A stretch of 64,000 bases of DNA, taken from Nocardioides gansuensis. Its GTDB lineage: Bacteria; Actinomycetota; Actinomycetes; Propionibacteriales; Nocardioidaceae. The stretch covers positions 1 to 64,000 of the forward strand of contig NZ_QDGZ01000005.1 of the NCBI RefSeq assembly GCF_003076135.1, in the 5' to 3' direction. A program made the position numbers and the translations under genes. Below, piece by piece: positions 35,415-43,966 of this stretch. The number at the start of each line of letters is the position of its first letter. The stretch's first letter is position 1. A model generated the notes under the pieces. That model was not told the DNA's origin. It did not search any database and saw only the letters and a program-made list of their open reading frames with translations.

Positions 35415-36860
35415 ATGACGCTGACCCAGCTGGGCGACTCGCCTTCCACCCGCGACCCGAGCCGGCTGTGCGCGCTCCCCGCCGCCGAGCTCTCTCGCCG
35501 CATCGCGCGAGGCGATGTGACCGCACGAGCGGTGGTCGACGCGCACCTGGACCGGATCAACGAGGTCAACCCCACTGTCAACGCGGTCACGGCGGTCCTC
35601 GGGGAATCGGCACTCGCCGAGGCCGCCCGGATCGACAGCGCCGTCGCCCAGGGCCAGCCGCTCGGCCCCCTGGCCGGGGTCCCGTTCACGATCAAGGAGA
35701 ACATCGACGTGGCCGGGCAGCCGACCACCGACGGTGTCGCGGCCTTCCGGGATCGGGTGGCCGCGGTCGACGCGCCGGCGGTCGCACAGCTCCGGGCAGC
35801 CGGTGCCATCCCCCTCGCCCGGACCAACATGCCCGACCTCGGCATGCGATGGCACACCGACAGCGGGCTGTTCGGTGCGACCCGCAACCCGTGGAACGCC
35901 GCCCTGTCAGCCGCCGGATCCAGCGGCGGTGAGGCGGTCGCGCTGGCAACCGGGATGTCGCCTCTGGGCATCGGCAACGACTACGGGGGCTCGATCCGGC
36001 TGCCCTCGGCGGCGGCCGGCACGGTCGGCCTCCGGCCCACCGCAGGCAGGGTGGCCTCGGCCAGCTCCACCAACCCCTTCCCGCCGCCGCCGACGCTGCA
36101 GCTCTTCGCCGTCGACGGCCCGATGGGGCGTCGGGTCGAGGACGTTCGGCTCGCCTACGAGCTCATGTGCGGACCGGACTCCCGCGATCCGAAGTGGGTG
36201 CCGGCACCGGTCCGGCAGCAGGTGCCGGACCCGATCAGGGTCGCGGTCGCCACGGATCCCGGCGCCGACGGCGTCCACCCCGACATCGCGTTGGCCGTTC
36301 GCCGTGCGGCCGACGCGCTTGCCGACGCCGGAGCGATCGTCGAGGAGGCCGATCCGCCGCAGGTGCTCGGGGCGGCCGAGCTGTGGCGCACGCTGACGAC
36401 AGCAGAGCTCCAGGGAGCGCTCGACCACGTCATCCGTCCGCTGGGTTCGGCCGACGCATCGACCTATCTCGAGCAATCCATGGCGCACGTCGCGCGGCTC
36501 GACCTGGCTGGGTACGTCGACGGCCTGGCCAAGAGGCACGCCATCGCGGCGGCCTGGTCCGACTTCTACGCGGGTTACGACCTGGTCCTGGGCCCCGTCG
36601 CGACGCAGCCCGTGCATGCCGTCGGATTCGACCTCGGTGGCCCGGACAACGCCGACGCGCTCTGGCACTCGCACCGACTGGTCGTCACCGTCAACCTCTT
36701 GGGTCTCCCAGCCCTGGTGGTCCCGGTCGGGCTCGATCGGTCGCACCTGCCGCAGGGCGTGCAGCTGATCGCTGACCGTTTCCGGGAGAGCACCTGCCTG
36801 CACGCCGGCCTCCTCGTCGAGCGGGCACTCGGCTCGATCACACCCATCGACCCGACCTGA
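35415..36860 (+). CDS. Amidase-signature family hydrolase
   Basis: The 481-residue product contains the Ser-cisSer-Lys triad: Lys94 in FTIKENIDVA, the cis-serine in AAGSSGGEAVALATG (about 169-170), and the nucleophile Ser193 in GNDYGGSIRLPSAAAGTVG. The length is normal for amidases of the GatA superfamily. These enzymes hydrolyse small amides in the cytoplasm. The substrate is not readable from sequence. The gene sits between the aromatic operons, so release of an aromatic acid from an amide, for example a hydroxycinnamoyl amide, is possible but unproven. The start at 35415 has GAGAGG nine bases upstream; an upstream GTG at 35388 is an alternative. Confidence 0.85.
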   Translation: MTLTQLGDSPSTRDPSRLCALPAAELSRRIARGDVTARAVVDAHLDRINEVNPTVNAVTAVLGESALAEAARIDSAVAQGQPLGPLAGVPFTIKENIDVAGQPTTDGVAAFRDRVAAVDAPAVAQLRAAGAIPLARTNMPDLGMRWHTDSGLFGATRNPWNAALSAAGSSGGEAVALATGMSPLGIGNDYGGSIRLPSAAAGTVGLRPTAGRVASASSTNPFPPPPTLQLFAVDGPMGRRVEDVRLAYELMCGPDSRDPKWVPAPVRQQVPDPIRVAVATDPGADGVHPDIALAVRRAADALADAGAIVEEADPPQVLGAAELWRTLTTAELQGALDHVIRPLGSADASTYLEQSMAHVARLDLAGYVDGLAKRHAIAAAWSDFYAGYDLVLGPVATQPVHAVGFDLGGPDNADALWHSHRLVVTVNLLGLPALVVPVGLDRSHLPQGVQLIADRFRESTCLHAGLLVERALGSITPIDPT

Positions 36861-37131
36861 GCGGACACGCGCACGTCGAGTCCGCGGTCGGGAGCGTCGG
36901 TCACGGTCCGCGTCTGGCATGAGGGATCGGGATCAGACCCACACCGGCCATCACCTGCGTCGGGATCGCGCTGCGCTGTTCGACGCCGAAAGTCACGACG
37001 TCGCCAGGTCCTCCTGGTGGGTGCGAATCCATGCCGTCGCGACCCCACAGCTCGGCCAGGCAAACGCGGTGGCACAGGCGTCGATCACGAGCACCCCGTC
37101 GGCGCCGTGACGTTCGTCGGGTGAGCCGGAG

Positions 37132-37605
37132 CTACCTCGGGGGCTCGCCGCTCAGCGAGTGCCTGCAGCGCAGGAGGTAGGTGCGCAGGATCTCGGTCTG
37201 GCCGCCGTCGAACCCGTCGAGCATCTTGGTCTCGATGTCGGCGACTGCGTCCAACAGCTCCTCGAGCACGCGCTGCCCCTCCGACGTCAGGGTCAGGAGG
37301 TACTGCTTGCGATTGGTCTCGTCGCGCTCCCGCGCCACCAGCCCCCGGGCGAGCAGGTAGGTGATCATCTCGGCCATGGTCTGGGCGCGCACGAACGAGT
37401 TGCGCGCGAGCTCGGCCGACGTGATGCCCGGGTGTCGCTCGAGGACGGTGAGCGCGGTGTACTGCAGCGTGGTCAGGTCGGCGGTCGCCACCACGTCGTC
37501 GAGCGCCTGCCGGACCGCGAGCTCCACCTGCTTGATGAGGTAGAGCAGGGTGACGTCGCGGTCTCGGGCAGCCTCCTCGGCAGTGCTGGCCAACGGCACG
37601 CTCAT
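37132..37605 (-). CDS. MarR-family regulator of the transporter/hydroxycinnamate locus (CouR-like candidate)
   Basis: The 157-residue MarR protein has a winged helix: LTVLERHPGITSAELARNSF, then a wing with RDETNRKQYLLTL. It is the last gene of the liv-type transporter operon, and its start overlaps the permease stop by four bases. MarR proteins called CouR control hydroxycinnamate genes in Rhodococcus and Rhodopseudomonas by sensing the hydroxycinnamoyl-CoA. This one is a candidate for the factor that binds the shared element in the divergent promoters at 42261 and 42453. The CouR assignment is inferred from context. Confidence 0.85.
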   Translation of the reverse strand: MSVPLASTAEEAARDRDVTLLYLIKQVELAVRQALDDVVATADLTTLQYTALTVLERHPGITSAELARNSFVRAQTMAEMITYLLARGLVARERDETNRKQYLLTLTSEGQRVLEELLDAVADIETKMLDGFDGGQTEILRTYLLRCRHSLSGEPPR

Positions 37606-38615
37606 CCCGGCGCCTCGACGCGCGCTCGCTCCAGCAGCCGGCCGACACCGGCGTCGACGCTCGGGACGACACCTCGTGGCATGAAGAGCAGCGCGAGCAC
37701 GAGCAGGGCGCCGTAGGTGGCGTACTGCATGATCGGGGCCGCCGTCGGCGGGAGTCCGGGCTGGCTGCTGACCGTGTTGAGGACCTGGAGGAGCACCGAG
37801 ACGATGACGGCTCCGACCACCCCTCCCCAGATCGTCCCGAGGCCGCCGACCACGGCCATGATCACGTAGGTGAACGACTCCAAGGCGGGGAAGGAGTCCG
37901 GGCTCACGTAGGGCGTGAAGAACGCCGAGAGTCCGCCCGCAAGCCCGGCATAGCCCGCCGACAGCGCGAAGATGGTGACCTTGCTGCGGTTGACCGGCAC
38001 CCCCGCCGACTCTGCTGCGGTCTGGCTACCGGCCAGGGCCTGGATGCCGCGACCGAAGCGGCTGTGCACCGTCCGATGGCTCAGCAGCAGCACCAGCCCC
38101 AGGCAACCCAGCGCCAGATAGACGTAGGGCAGCTGCCCGACGACGACCCGGTCGCCCACACCCAGCGGCGGGATGCCGCTGACCCCGAGGGCGCCCCCGA
38201 GCACGTCGAAGGTGCTCATGGCCGCCTGCACCATCAACAACAGGGCGAGCGTCCCGAAGGCCAGGTAGTGCCCGTGCAACCGGAGGAGAGGTACGCCGAC
38301 CAGCGCCGCGAAACCCGCCGCCACCAGCGGCGCGGCGAGCAGCGCGACCAGCGGTGGGAGCTCGAACCTCGTGGTGCCGACCGCCACGGTGAGCGCCCCG
38401 GCGGCCACGAACGCACCCTGACCGAGGGACGCCTGGCCGGAGTAGCCCATCAGCATCGACAGGCCGGTGACCACGATCGCGGCCATCACCATGCGCATGA
38501 AGAAGGTCAGGTCGGGAAGCACCAGAGGGGCCACGCACGCGGCCACGCAGGCAAGGACCACCAGGGCGGTCCGGGGCTGGGGTCGCGACATCACTCGCGA
38601 CATCACTGGGGCCAT
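37602..38615 (-). CDS. Liv-type ABC transporter permease (LivM family)
   Basis: The 337-residue product has about nine to ten transmembrane segments and the LivM signature blocks LMGYSGQASLGQGAF near residue 55 and AESAGVPVNRSKVTIFALSAG near 205 (the coupling loop). FTYVIMAVVGGLGTIWGGVVGA follows near 260 (only part quoted). It pairs with the LivH-type permease to form the channel of a hydrophobic amino acid / aromatic acid uptake system. The first ATG overlaps the upstream stop as TGATG. Confidence 0.88.
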   Translation of the reverse strand: MAPVMSRVMSRPQPRTALVVLACVAACVAPLVLPDLTFFMRMVMAAIVVTGLSMLMGYSGQASLGQGAFVAAGALTVAVGTTRFELPPLVALLAAPLVAAGFAALVGVPLLRLHGHYLAFGTLALLLMVQAAMSTFDVLGGALGVSGIPPLGVGDRVVVGQLPYVYLALGCLGLVLLLSHRTVHSRFGRGIQALAGSQTAAESAGVPVNRSKVTIFALSAGYAGLAGGLSAFFTPYVSPDSFPALESFTYVIMAVVGGLGTIWGGVVGAVIVSVLLQVLNTVSSQPGLPPTAAPIMQYATYGALLVLALLFMPRGVVPSVDAGVGRLLERARVEAPG

Positions 38616-39469
38616 CACTTTGCCTCCTCGTGGGCGAAGCTGCGGCTCCGCGCGATCATGATGACGATCATCAGCAGAAGGGCCACCTCGGTCTGGTAGG
38701 ACCCATTGAGGTAACCCGCCGTGAGCTGGCCGGCGACGCCGAGCCCGAGACCGCCGACCAGGGTGCGCAGCGGGCTGACCAGCCCGCCGAAGACGGCGGC
38801 GGCGAACCCGCCGAGGGCCATCGGCAAGTCGGAGTAAAAGGACAGTGCGTTGCTGGGTGCGATCAACACGCCCGCCATCCCGCCCAGGATCCCGGAGAGT
38901 CCGAAGGCGACGAGTCCCATGCGACGTACGTCGATACCGACGAGCCGCGCGGCGAAGGGATTCGAGGCGCTCGCGGTGAGCGCCTTGCCGACGTAGGTGC
39001 GGGAGAAGAACAGTGAGAGTGCCGCGAACGCCACCAGCGTCACGACGAGCACCAGCAGTCGCTGCCGCTCCACCTCGGCACCGAGGATCGTCGCGAACCC
39101 GTCGAGACCGGGTGGCGACACGGGGTCCTGGCCCCACAGCCAGATGATGGCGGCGGAGAACACCATCGAGACGCCGAGGGTGACGATCAGCGAGATCAGG
39201 GGTGGGGTGCCGCGCCTGCCGATGGCGATGACGCCGACCAGCACGCCGACCACCCCGCACACCACGACGGTCACCGCCTCCCCCACCACGTGCGGCAGTC
39301 GCCCGGCCAGCAACGAGGCGGACAGCATCGCGCCGAGCACGGCCAGGGAGCCCTGCGCGAAGTTGACGACGCAAGTGACGCGGTGCACGACCACGAAGCC
39401 GCTGCCGATCAGCGCGAACGAGGAGCCCAGGGCGATCCCGGTGACCAGGTAGGTGACGAACTCACTCAT
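38615..39469 (-). CDS. Liv-type ABC transporter permease (LivH family)
   Basis: The 284-residue product has about eight transmembrane segments. The family opening is YLVTGIALGSSFALIGSGF, then VVNFAQGSLAVLGAM. The coupling loop is TASASNPFAARLVGIDVRRM, with GLVSPLRTLVGGLGLGV near the end. The ATG at 39469 lies inside the end of the ATP-binding gene (four-base overlap). The frame is open further upstream only within that gene. It is one half of the transmembrane channel. Confidence 0.88.
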   Translation of the reverse strand: MSEFVTYLVTGIALGSSFALIGSGFVVVHRVTCVVNFAQGSLAVLGAMLSASLLAGRLPHVVGEAVTVVVCGVVGVLVGVIAIGRRGTPPLISLIVTLGVSMVFSAAIIWLWGQDPVSPPGLDGFATILGAEVERQRLLVLVVTLVAFAALSLFFSRTYVGKALTASASNPFAARLVGIDVRRMGLVAFGLSGILGGMAGVLIAPSNALSFYSDLPMALGGFAAAVFGGLVSPLRTLVGGLGLGVAGQLTAGYLNGSYQTEVALLLMIVIMIARSRSFAHEEAK

Positions 39470-40149
39470 CGGGACACCTCCACGTCGGCAAGCTCGGCGA
39501 GGTCGCCGAAGTAGGCCTTGCGTACGGCATCGCTCTCTGCGAGCTCGGAGCTCGGCCCGGTCACCACGACCCGGCCCGCCTCCAGCACACAGGCGCGGGC
39601 GCACAGGTTGAAGGCGAGCGTGACCTCCTGCTCGACCAGGAGGACGGCGGTGCCACGTTCGGTGTTGAGGTAGCGCAGGTGCTCGGCGAGCTCGTCGACC
39701 ACGATGGGCGCGAGGCCCAGCGACAGCTCGTCGATGGCCAGGAGGTCAGGCCGCGCCATCAGGGCGCGACCGATCGCCACCATCTGCTGCTGTCCGCCTG
39801 AGAGCCGACCCGCCTTGCGCCGGCGCATTCCGGCCAGGTCCGGGAGCAGGTCGAACACCTCGTCCAGCTGTCGGTTCCGGATCGACCAGCCCCCGAGGAG
39901 GAGGTTGTCCTCGACGCTCATGTCCGGGAACATCTGGCGGCCCTCGGGGACCTGGGCCACGGTGCCCTCGACGACGACCGATCCAGATGCCGGCTTGAGC
40001 AGCCCGCTGACGGTGTTGATCAGCGTTGACTTGCCGGCCCCGTTGGGTCCGACCAGGGCGACCATCTCGCCCCGGCCGACGTTGAGGGACACCCCGTCGA
40101 GGGCCACCGCCGAGCCGTAGCGCACGACGAGGTCAGTGATGTGCAGCAT
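39466..40149 (-). CDS. Liv-type ABC transporter ATP-binding protein (LivF family)
   Basis: The 227-residue ATPase has Walker A VGPNGAGKSTLINTVSG near residue 35, Q-loop region VPEGRQMFPDMSVEDNLLLG, signature LSGGQQQMVAIGRALMA near 135, and Walker B PDLLAIDELSLGLAP. Length and order match LivF. It overlaps the LivG-type gene by 17 bases. Together they power uptake. Confidence 0.9.
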   Translation of the reverse strand: MLHITDLVVRYGSAVALDGVSLNVGRGEMVALVGPNGAGKSTLINTVSGLLKPASGSVVVEGTVAQVPEGRQMFPDMSVEDNLLLGGWSIRNRQLDEVFDLLPDLAGMRRRKAGRLSGGQQQMVAIGRALMARPDLLAIDELSLGLAPIVVDELAEHLRYLNTERGTAVLLVEQEVTLAFNLCARACVLEAGRVVVTGPSSELAESDAVRKAYFGDLAELADVEVSR

Positions 40150-40906
40150 GGTCTGCTCCGGTTCCGAGGTAGGCCTTGACGACGGCGGGGTCGGAGGTGA
40201 CCTCCGCCGGGGTGCCGTCGGCGATCACCGTGCCTAGGTCCAGCACCGTGATGCGATGGGCCAACGAGGTGACCATGCCGACGTCGTGCTCGACGAGGAG
40301 GATGGTCGTGCCTGCCCCGTTCAGCTCGCGGATGAGGTCGGCGAGCTGCGTGCGCTCTGCCGCCCGCAGGCCGGAGGCGGGCTCGTCGAGAAGAAGCAGC
40401 CGTGGCCGGCCGGCCAGCGCCCGCGCCACCTGGAGGCGGCGCTGCTGGCCCAGCGGCAGGCCTTCGGCCGGCCGGTCAGCCAGCTCGAGCAGCCCGACGC
40501 GGTCCAGGCACTGCTCGGCCTGGGTCCGAATCTCCCGCTCCTCCCGGCGTTGGGCCGGCGGGCGGAACGCAGCCGACACCAGGCCCGCCCGCGAGCGCGC
40601 GTGCGCACCCACCATCACGTTCTGAAGCAGCGACATGCCCGCGAACAACCGGGCGCCCTGGAAAACGATCGCCACGCCTCGGCGCGCGCGGACGTGGGGT
40701 GGCAACCGGTCGATGTGCGCCCCGGCCAGGCTGATCGAGCCGGCGTCCGGACGCAGGTGGCCGGCGATCAGGTTGAACAGCGTCGACTTGCCGGCGCCGT
40801 TGGGACCGATCACCCCGCGCAGCTCGCCCTCGGCGACCTCGAGGCTGACGTCCCGGTTGGCGTAGACACCGCCGAAGTGCTTCGACATGCGTTCGACCTT
40901 GAGCAT
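40133..40906 (-). CDS. Liv-type ABC transporter ATP-binding protein (LivG family)
   Basis: The 257-residue ATPase has Walker A IGPNGAGKSTLFNLIAG near residue 34 and IVFQGARLFAGMSLLQNVMVG. The LivG-specific insertion holds AHARSRAGLVSAAFRPPAQ. The signature region is LPLGQQRRLQVARALA and Walker B is PRLLLLDEPASGLR. The signature motif reads LGQQ rather than the usual SGGQ, a change also seen in other LivG proteins. The start at 40906 has GGAGGC upstream. Confidence 0.9.
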   Translation of the reverse strand: MLKVERMSKHFGGVYANRDVSLEVAEGELRGVIGPNGAGKSTLFNLIAGHLRPDAGSISLAGAHIDRLPPHVRARRGVAIVFQGARLFAGMSLLQNVMVGAHARSRAGLVSAAFRPPAQRREEREIRTQAEQCLDRVGLLELADRPAEGLPLGQQRRLQVARALAGRPRLLLLDEPASGLRAAERTQLADLIRELNGAGTTILLVEHDVGMVTSLAHRITVLDLGTVIADGTPAEVTSDPAVVKAYLGTGADHAAHH

Positions 40907-41024
40907 GCTGGCCTCCGCTGAGTGGTTGGGTTGTGCTGGCTGGTGTGGTGGGAAGGTGCGGGCCGGACGGCTGCGTGTCAGCCCGGCCCGCACCGGTCTC
41001 ATGACGTCGGACCGCTGGGCCCGA

Positions 41025-42227
41025 CTACTCGGGCAGGCTGGCCTTGAACGCCTCGAGGGAGTACGGCGTCGCCTTCAGGTCCCCGTCCTTGACCTCGACG
41101 ATCGCGATGGCGTCCTTGCCGATGCCGCCGTGGTCGTCCTCGGAGAACTGGAACCTGCCGATGGGCGTGAGCACGTCGAGAGACTCCAAGGCGTCGCGCA
41201 CCTTCTCCCGGTCGGTGGACTCCGCCTTCTCGATCGCGGCCACCAGCAGCTGGATGCCGGCGGCGCCGTCGAACGCGAACTGGGGCGGGTAGACGTCGTT
41301 CTGCTCCAGCCACGGGTTGGCGAACGCGTCGACGGCGTCCTTGAGCGGGCCGGCCGGCAGCTCGCGTCCCGGGACGGCGATGCTGCTGGTCATCACGACC
41401 CCCTCGGCCTCGGCGCCCGCGGGCTCGACGTACAGGTTCGAGGCCTGCGCACCGGTCATGATGAGGGGGATGCCGGACCCGGCGAACTGCTTGGTGATGA
41501 TGACTGATGCCGGACCGGCGACCCAGACCAGGAAGGCGTCGGGCTTGGCGGCCTTCACCTTCGAGATCGCCGCGGTGAAGTCTGTCGCCGCGACATCGAT
41601 CGCCTCGTCGACCACCACCTCGATGCCCGCCGCCTCGGCGGCCGCGACGGTCGCGGCGTGGCCGTTCTTGCCGTAGGGGTCCTCCGACGTGTAGGCAATC
41701 GCGAGGGACTCGATCCCTTCCGACTCGAGGTAGTCGACTGCCGCCTCGGCGTAGAGCTCGGGAATCGCCACGCACGTGAAGGCGTAGTCGTTCGAGCCGT
41801 CCTTGAAGGCGCTGACCGGCCCGAGGGCGATGGTCGGGATCCTGTTGCTCTCTGCGCTGGGACCGATCGCGGTCGAGGCCGCGACGTTGGAGGAGGACAG
41901 GATCGCGGTGTAGCTGCGGTCCGCGGCCATCTGGTTGTACTCGGTCACCGATTGTGGGACCTCGGTCTTGTCGTCCTTGATCGTCACCTCGAGGTCACGT
42001 CCCAGAACTCCGCCCTCGGCGTTGATCCGGTCCACCTCCTGCTCGATCGCGGCCTTGTCACCGATGCCGAGAGGCGAGAACGGTCCGGTGAGGGGCACGA
42101 CGACGCCGATCTTGATCGGGCCCGACGAGCTCTCGGTCCCTCCTTCCGCAGACCCGCACGCGGCCAGGCCCAGGGCCAGGGCCAGCGCTCCAGCGACGGT
42201 CGGGACGGTGAGTCTTGTGCTGAACAT
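41025..42227 (-). CDS. Substrate-binding lipoprotein of the Liv-type transporter
   Basis: The 400-residue product has a lipoprotein signal (LALALGLAACGS, with the lipidated cysteine at about residue 24). A type I periplasmic-binding fold of the LivJ / branched-chain amino acid class follows: IKIGVVVPLTGPFSPLG, NQMAADRSYTAILSSSNV, AYTSEDPYGKNGHA. Relatives such as CouP bind hydroxycinnamates rather than amino acids. The divergent operon suggests that type of ligand here, but the sequence alone cannot show it. It is the first gene of the leftward transporter operon. Confidence 0.88.
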   Translation of the reverse strand: MFSTRLTVPTVAGALALALGLAACGSAEGGTESSSGPIKIGVVVPLTGPFSPLGIGDKAAIEQEVDRINAEGGVLGRDLEVTIKDDKTEVPQSVTEYNQMAADRSYTAILSSSNVAASTAIGPSAESNRIPTIALGPVSAFKDGSNDYAFTCVAIPELYAEAAVDYLESEGIESLAIAYTSEDPYGKNGHAATVAAAEAAGIEVVVDEAIDVAATDFTAAISKVKAAKPDAFLVWVAGPASVIITKQFAGSGIPLIMTGAQASNLYVEPAGAEAEGVVMTSSIAVPGRELPAGPLKDAVDAFANPWLEQNDVYPPQFAFDGAAGIQLLVAAIEKAESTDREKVRDALESLDVLTPIGRFQFSEDDHGGIGKDAIAIVEVKDGDLKATPYSLEAFKASLPE

Positions 42228-42260
42228 GCGTCACCTCGAGGGATTGTCCGAGAGTCGGAA

Positions 42261-42278
42261 GTTATCAGGGTCCCTGTC
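42261..42278 (-). promoter_or_regulatory. Shared operator element, transporter side
   Basis: On the minus strand this reads GACAGGGACCCTGATAAC, with the palindromic core CAGGG-A-CCCTG. It lies 34 bases before the binding-protein ATG, downstream of the likely promoter core at 42300-42328. The same element, with one base changed, occurs in the opposite orientation at 42453-42470. Confidence 0.7.
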
Positions 42279-42299
42279 TGTCAGGGAACCTGAAGATGG

Positions 42300-42328
42300 A
42301 GTATGATCACCGTCACACCGGGTGTCAA
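42300..42328 (-). promoter_or_regulatory. Core promoter of the transporter operon
   Basis: On the minus strand TTGACA (42323-42328), a 17-base spacer and CATACT (42300-42305) give a good housekeeping-sigma promoter. Transcription would begin near 42293 and pass through the operator at 42261-42278, a roadblock-type arrangement. Confidence 0.6.
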
Positions 42329-42452
42329 TAGGCAGTTCCAGGCTGCTGCCAGCCGCGGTACGGAGCGGGTTTCACGCCTGCTCCGACTGCCGGCCACCGG
42401 TGGCCGACTGAGCATTGACAACGTGACTGTCGCCACATCACACTGTGTCTTC

Positions 42453-42470
42453 GACAGGAACCCTGATAAC
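42453..42470 (+). promoter_or_regulatory. Shared operator element, catabolic-operon side
   Basis: GACAGGAACCCTGATAAC differs from the transporter-side copy at one base. It ends six bases before the ATG at 42476. Its GATAAC end is well placed as a -10 box, so a bound regulator would cover the promoter. Confidence 0.7.
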
Positions 42471-42475
42471 CTGGG

Positions 42476-43966
42476 ATGGCAATGATGAGCGAAGAGGCAC
42501 AGCAGCTCCCGCCCCGACAGCTGTTCGTCGGCGGCGCGTGGCGCGATGGGAACGCAGGCATGCGGCGCGACGTGGTCGACCCCGCCACCGGGGGCATCCT
42601 CACCACGGTGGTGGAGGCCGACGCGACGGATGTCGACGTCGCCGTACGCAACGCCCGCGAGGCGTTCGATGACGGCCCGTGGCCGCGGATGCCGGCCCGC
42701 GACCGGGCGCGCATCCTGCACCGGGCCGCCGACCTGATCCGGGAGCGAGCCGACGAGCTCGTCGCCCTCGAGAGCCACGACGTCGGCAAGCCGGTGTCCT
42801 TGTGCCGTGCGGTCGACGTCGAGACCGCCGCCCAGCAGTACGAGTACTGCGCGGCCCTGGCCCAGGGCCTCGACGGCGCCACCCGCTCCACGCCGATCCC
42901 GTCCTTCGCTTACACGATGCGGCTGCCGGTGGGTGTCGTGGGCGCCATCACCCCCTTCAACTTCCCGCTGATCCTGTCGAGCACCAAGATCGCCGCGGCC
43001 CTGGCCGCCGGCAACGTCGTGGTCCACAAGCCCGCCGACGACACCCCGCTCAGCGCGCTCTTCATGGCCGAGCTGTTGAAGGACGCCGGAGTGCCGGACG
43101 GAGTGCTCAACGTCGTCACGGGCAGCGGCCAGGTCGTCGGGGAGGCGCTGCTGCGTCACCCGGGCGTGGACAAGATCGCCTTCACCGGGTCCACGGCGAT
43201 CGGCCGCCACGCGGCCAGCGTGGCCGGCGAGCACCTCAAGCCGGTCACCATGGAGCTCGGCGGCAACGCCGCCCACATCGTCTTCGACGACGCCGACCTC
43301 GACGTCGCCATCGGCGCGGTGATCAAGGCGTTCGTCTTCAACTCCGGCCAGTTCTGCATGGCCGGCCCGCGCCTGCTGGTCGCGCGGCCACTTCACGACA
43401 CCGTCCTCGGGATCCTCGAGCACGCGGTGCCCACGGTGCCCATCGGCAACCCGCGTGACCCGGCGACGGTGATCGGCCCGATGGCCGGCGAGCGCCAGCT
43501 GAAGAAGGTCGAGGAGTACATCGAGCTGGCCCGCAAGGAGGGCGGCCGGATCGTCTGCGGCGGTGAGCGGCTCGACCTCGATGGCGGCTTCTACTACCGG
43601 CCGACCGTGATCGCCGACCTGCCCGCCGACTCGCGGGTGATCGCCGAGGAGGTCTTCGGACCGGTGCTCACAGTGCAGCCGTTCGACGACGAGGACGAGG
43701 CGGTGGCCCTCGCCAACAGCACGCCCTACGGACTCGCGGCCGGTCTGCAGACGCGCGACGTGACCCGCGCCCACCGGGTCGCGGCCCGTCTGGACGCCGG
43801 GATCGTGTGGGTCAACGACTGGGCGATGCTCGACCCGGCTGTGCCCTTCGGTGGCGTGAAGGACTCCGGCTTCGGCCGCGAATACGGCCCCGAGTCGCTG
43901 GAGGCCTACACCAGGGTCAAGTCCGTCGTCGTCTCCCTTCCCCCAGTGACCCAGGAGCAGTCATGA
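42476..43966 (+). CDS. Aldehyde dehydrogenase, candidate coniferyl/vanillin-type aldehyde oxidiser
   Basis: The 496-residue NAD(P)-dependent aldehyde dehydrogenase has FNFPL in the cofactor entry, general base Glu260 in TMELGGNA and catalytic Cys294 in NSGQFCMAGP. Length and motifs are complete. It is the first gene of the nine-gene operon and overlaps the next gene by four bases. In context it would oxidise an aromatic aldehyde to its acid. There is no ribosome site before the ATG at 42476, and a GATAAC box lies six bases upstream, so the message may be leaderless. The second and third methionines (codons 3 and 4) are alternative starts. Confidence 0.85.
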   Translation: MAMMSEEAQQLPPRQLFVGGAWRDGNAGMRRDVVDPATGGILTTVVEADATDVDVAVRNAREAFDDGPWPRMPARDRARILHRAADLIRERADELVALESHDVGKPVSLCRAVDVETAAQQYEYCAALAQGLDGATRSTPIPSFAYTMRLPVGVVGAITPFNFPLILSSTKIAAALAAGNVVVHKPADDTPLSALFMAELLKDAGVPDGVLNVVTGSGQVVGEALLRHPGVDKIAFTGSTAIGRHAASVAGEHLKPVTMELGGNAAHIVFDDADLDVAIGAVIKAFVFNSGQFCMAGPRLLVARPLHDTVLGILEHAVPTVPIGNPRDPATVIGPMAGERQLKKVEEYIELARKEGGRIVCGGERLDLDGGFYYRPTVIADLPADSRVIAEEVFGPVLTVQPFDDEDEAVALANSTPYGLAAGLQTRDVTRAHRVAARLDAGIVWVNDWAMLDPAVPFGGVKDSGFGREYGPESLEAYTRVKSVVVSLPPVTQEQS

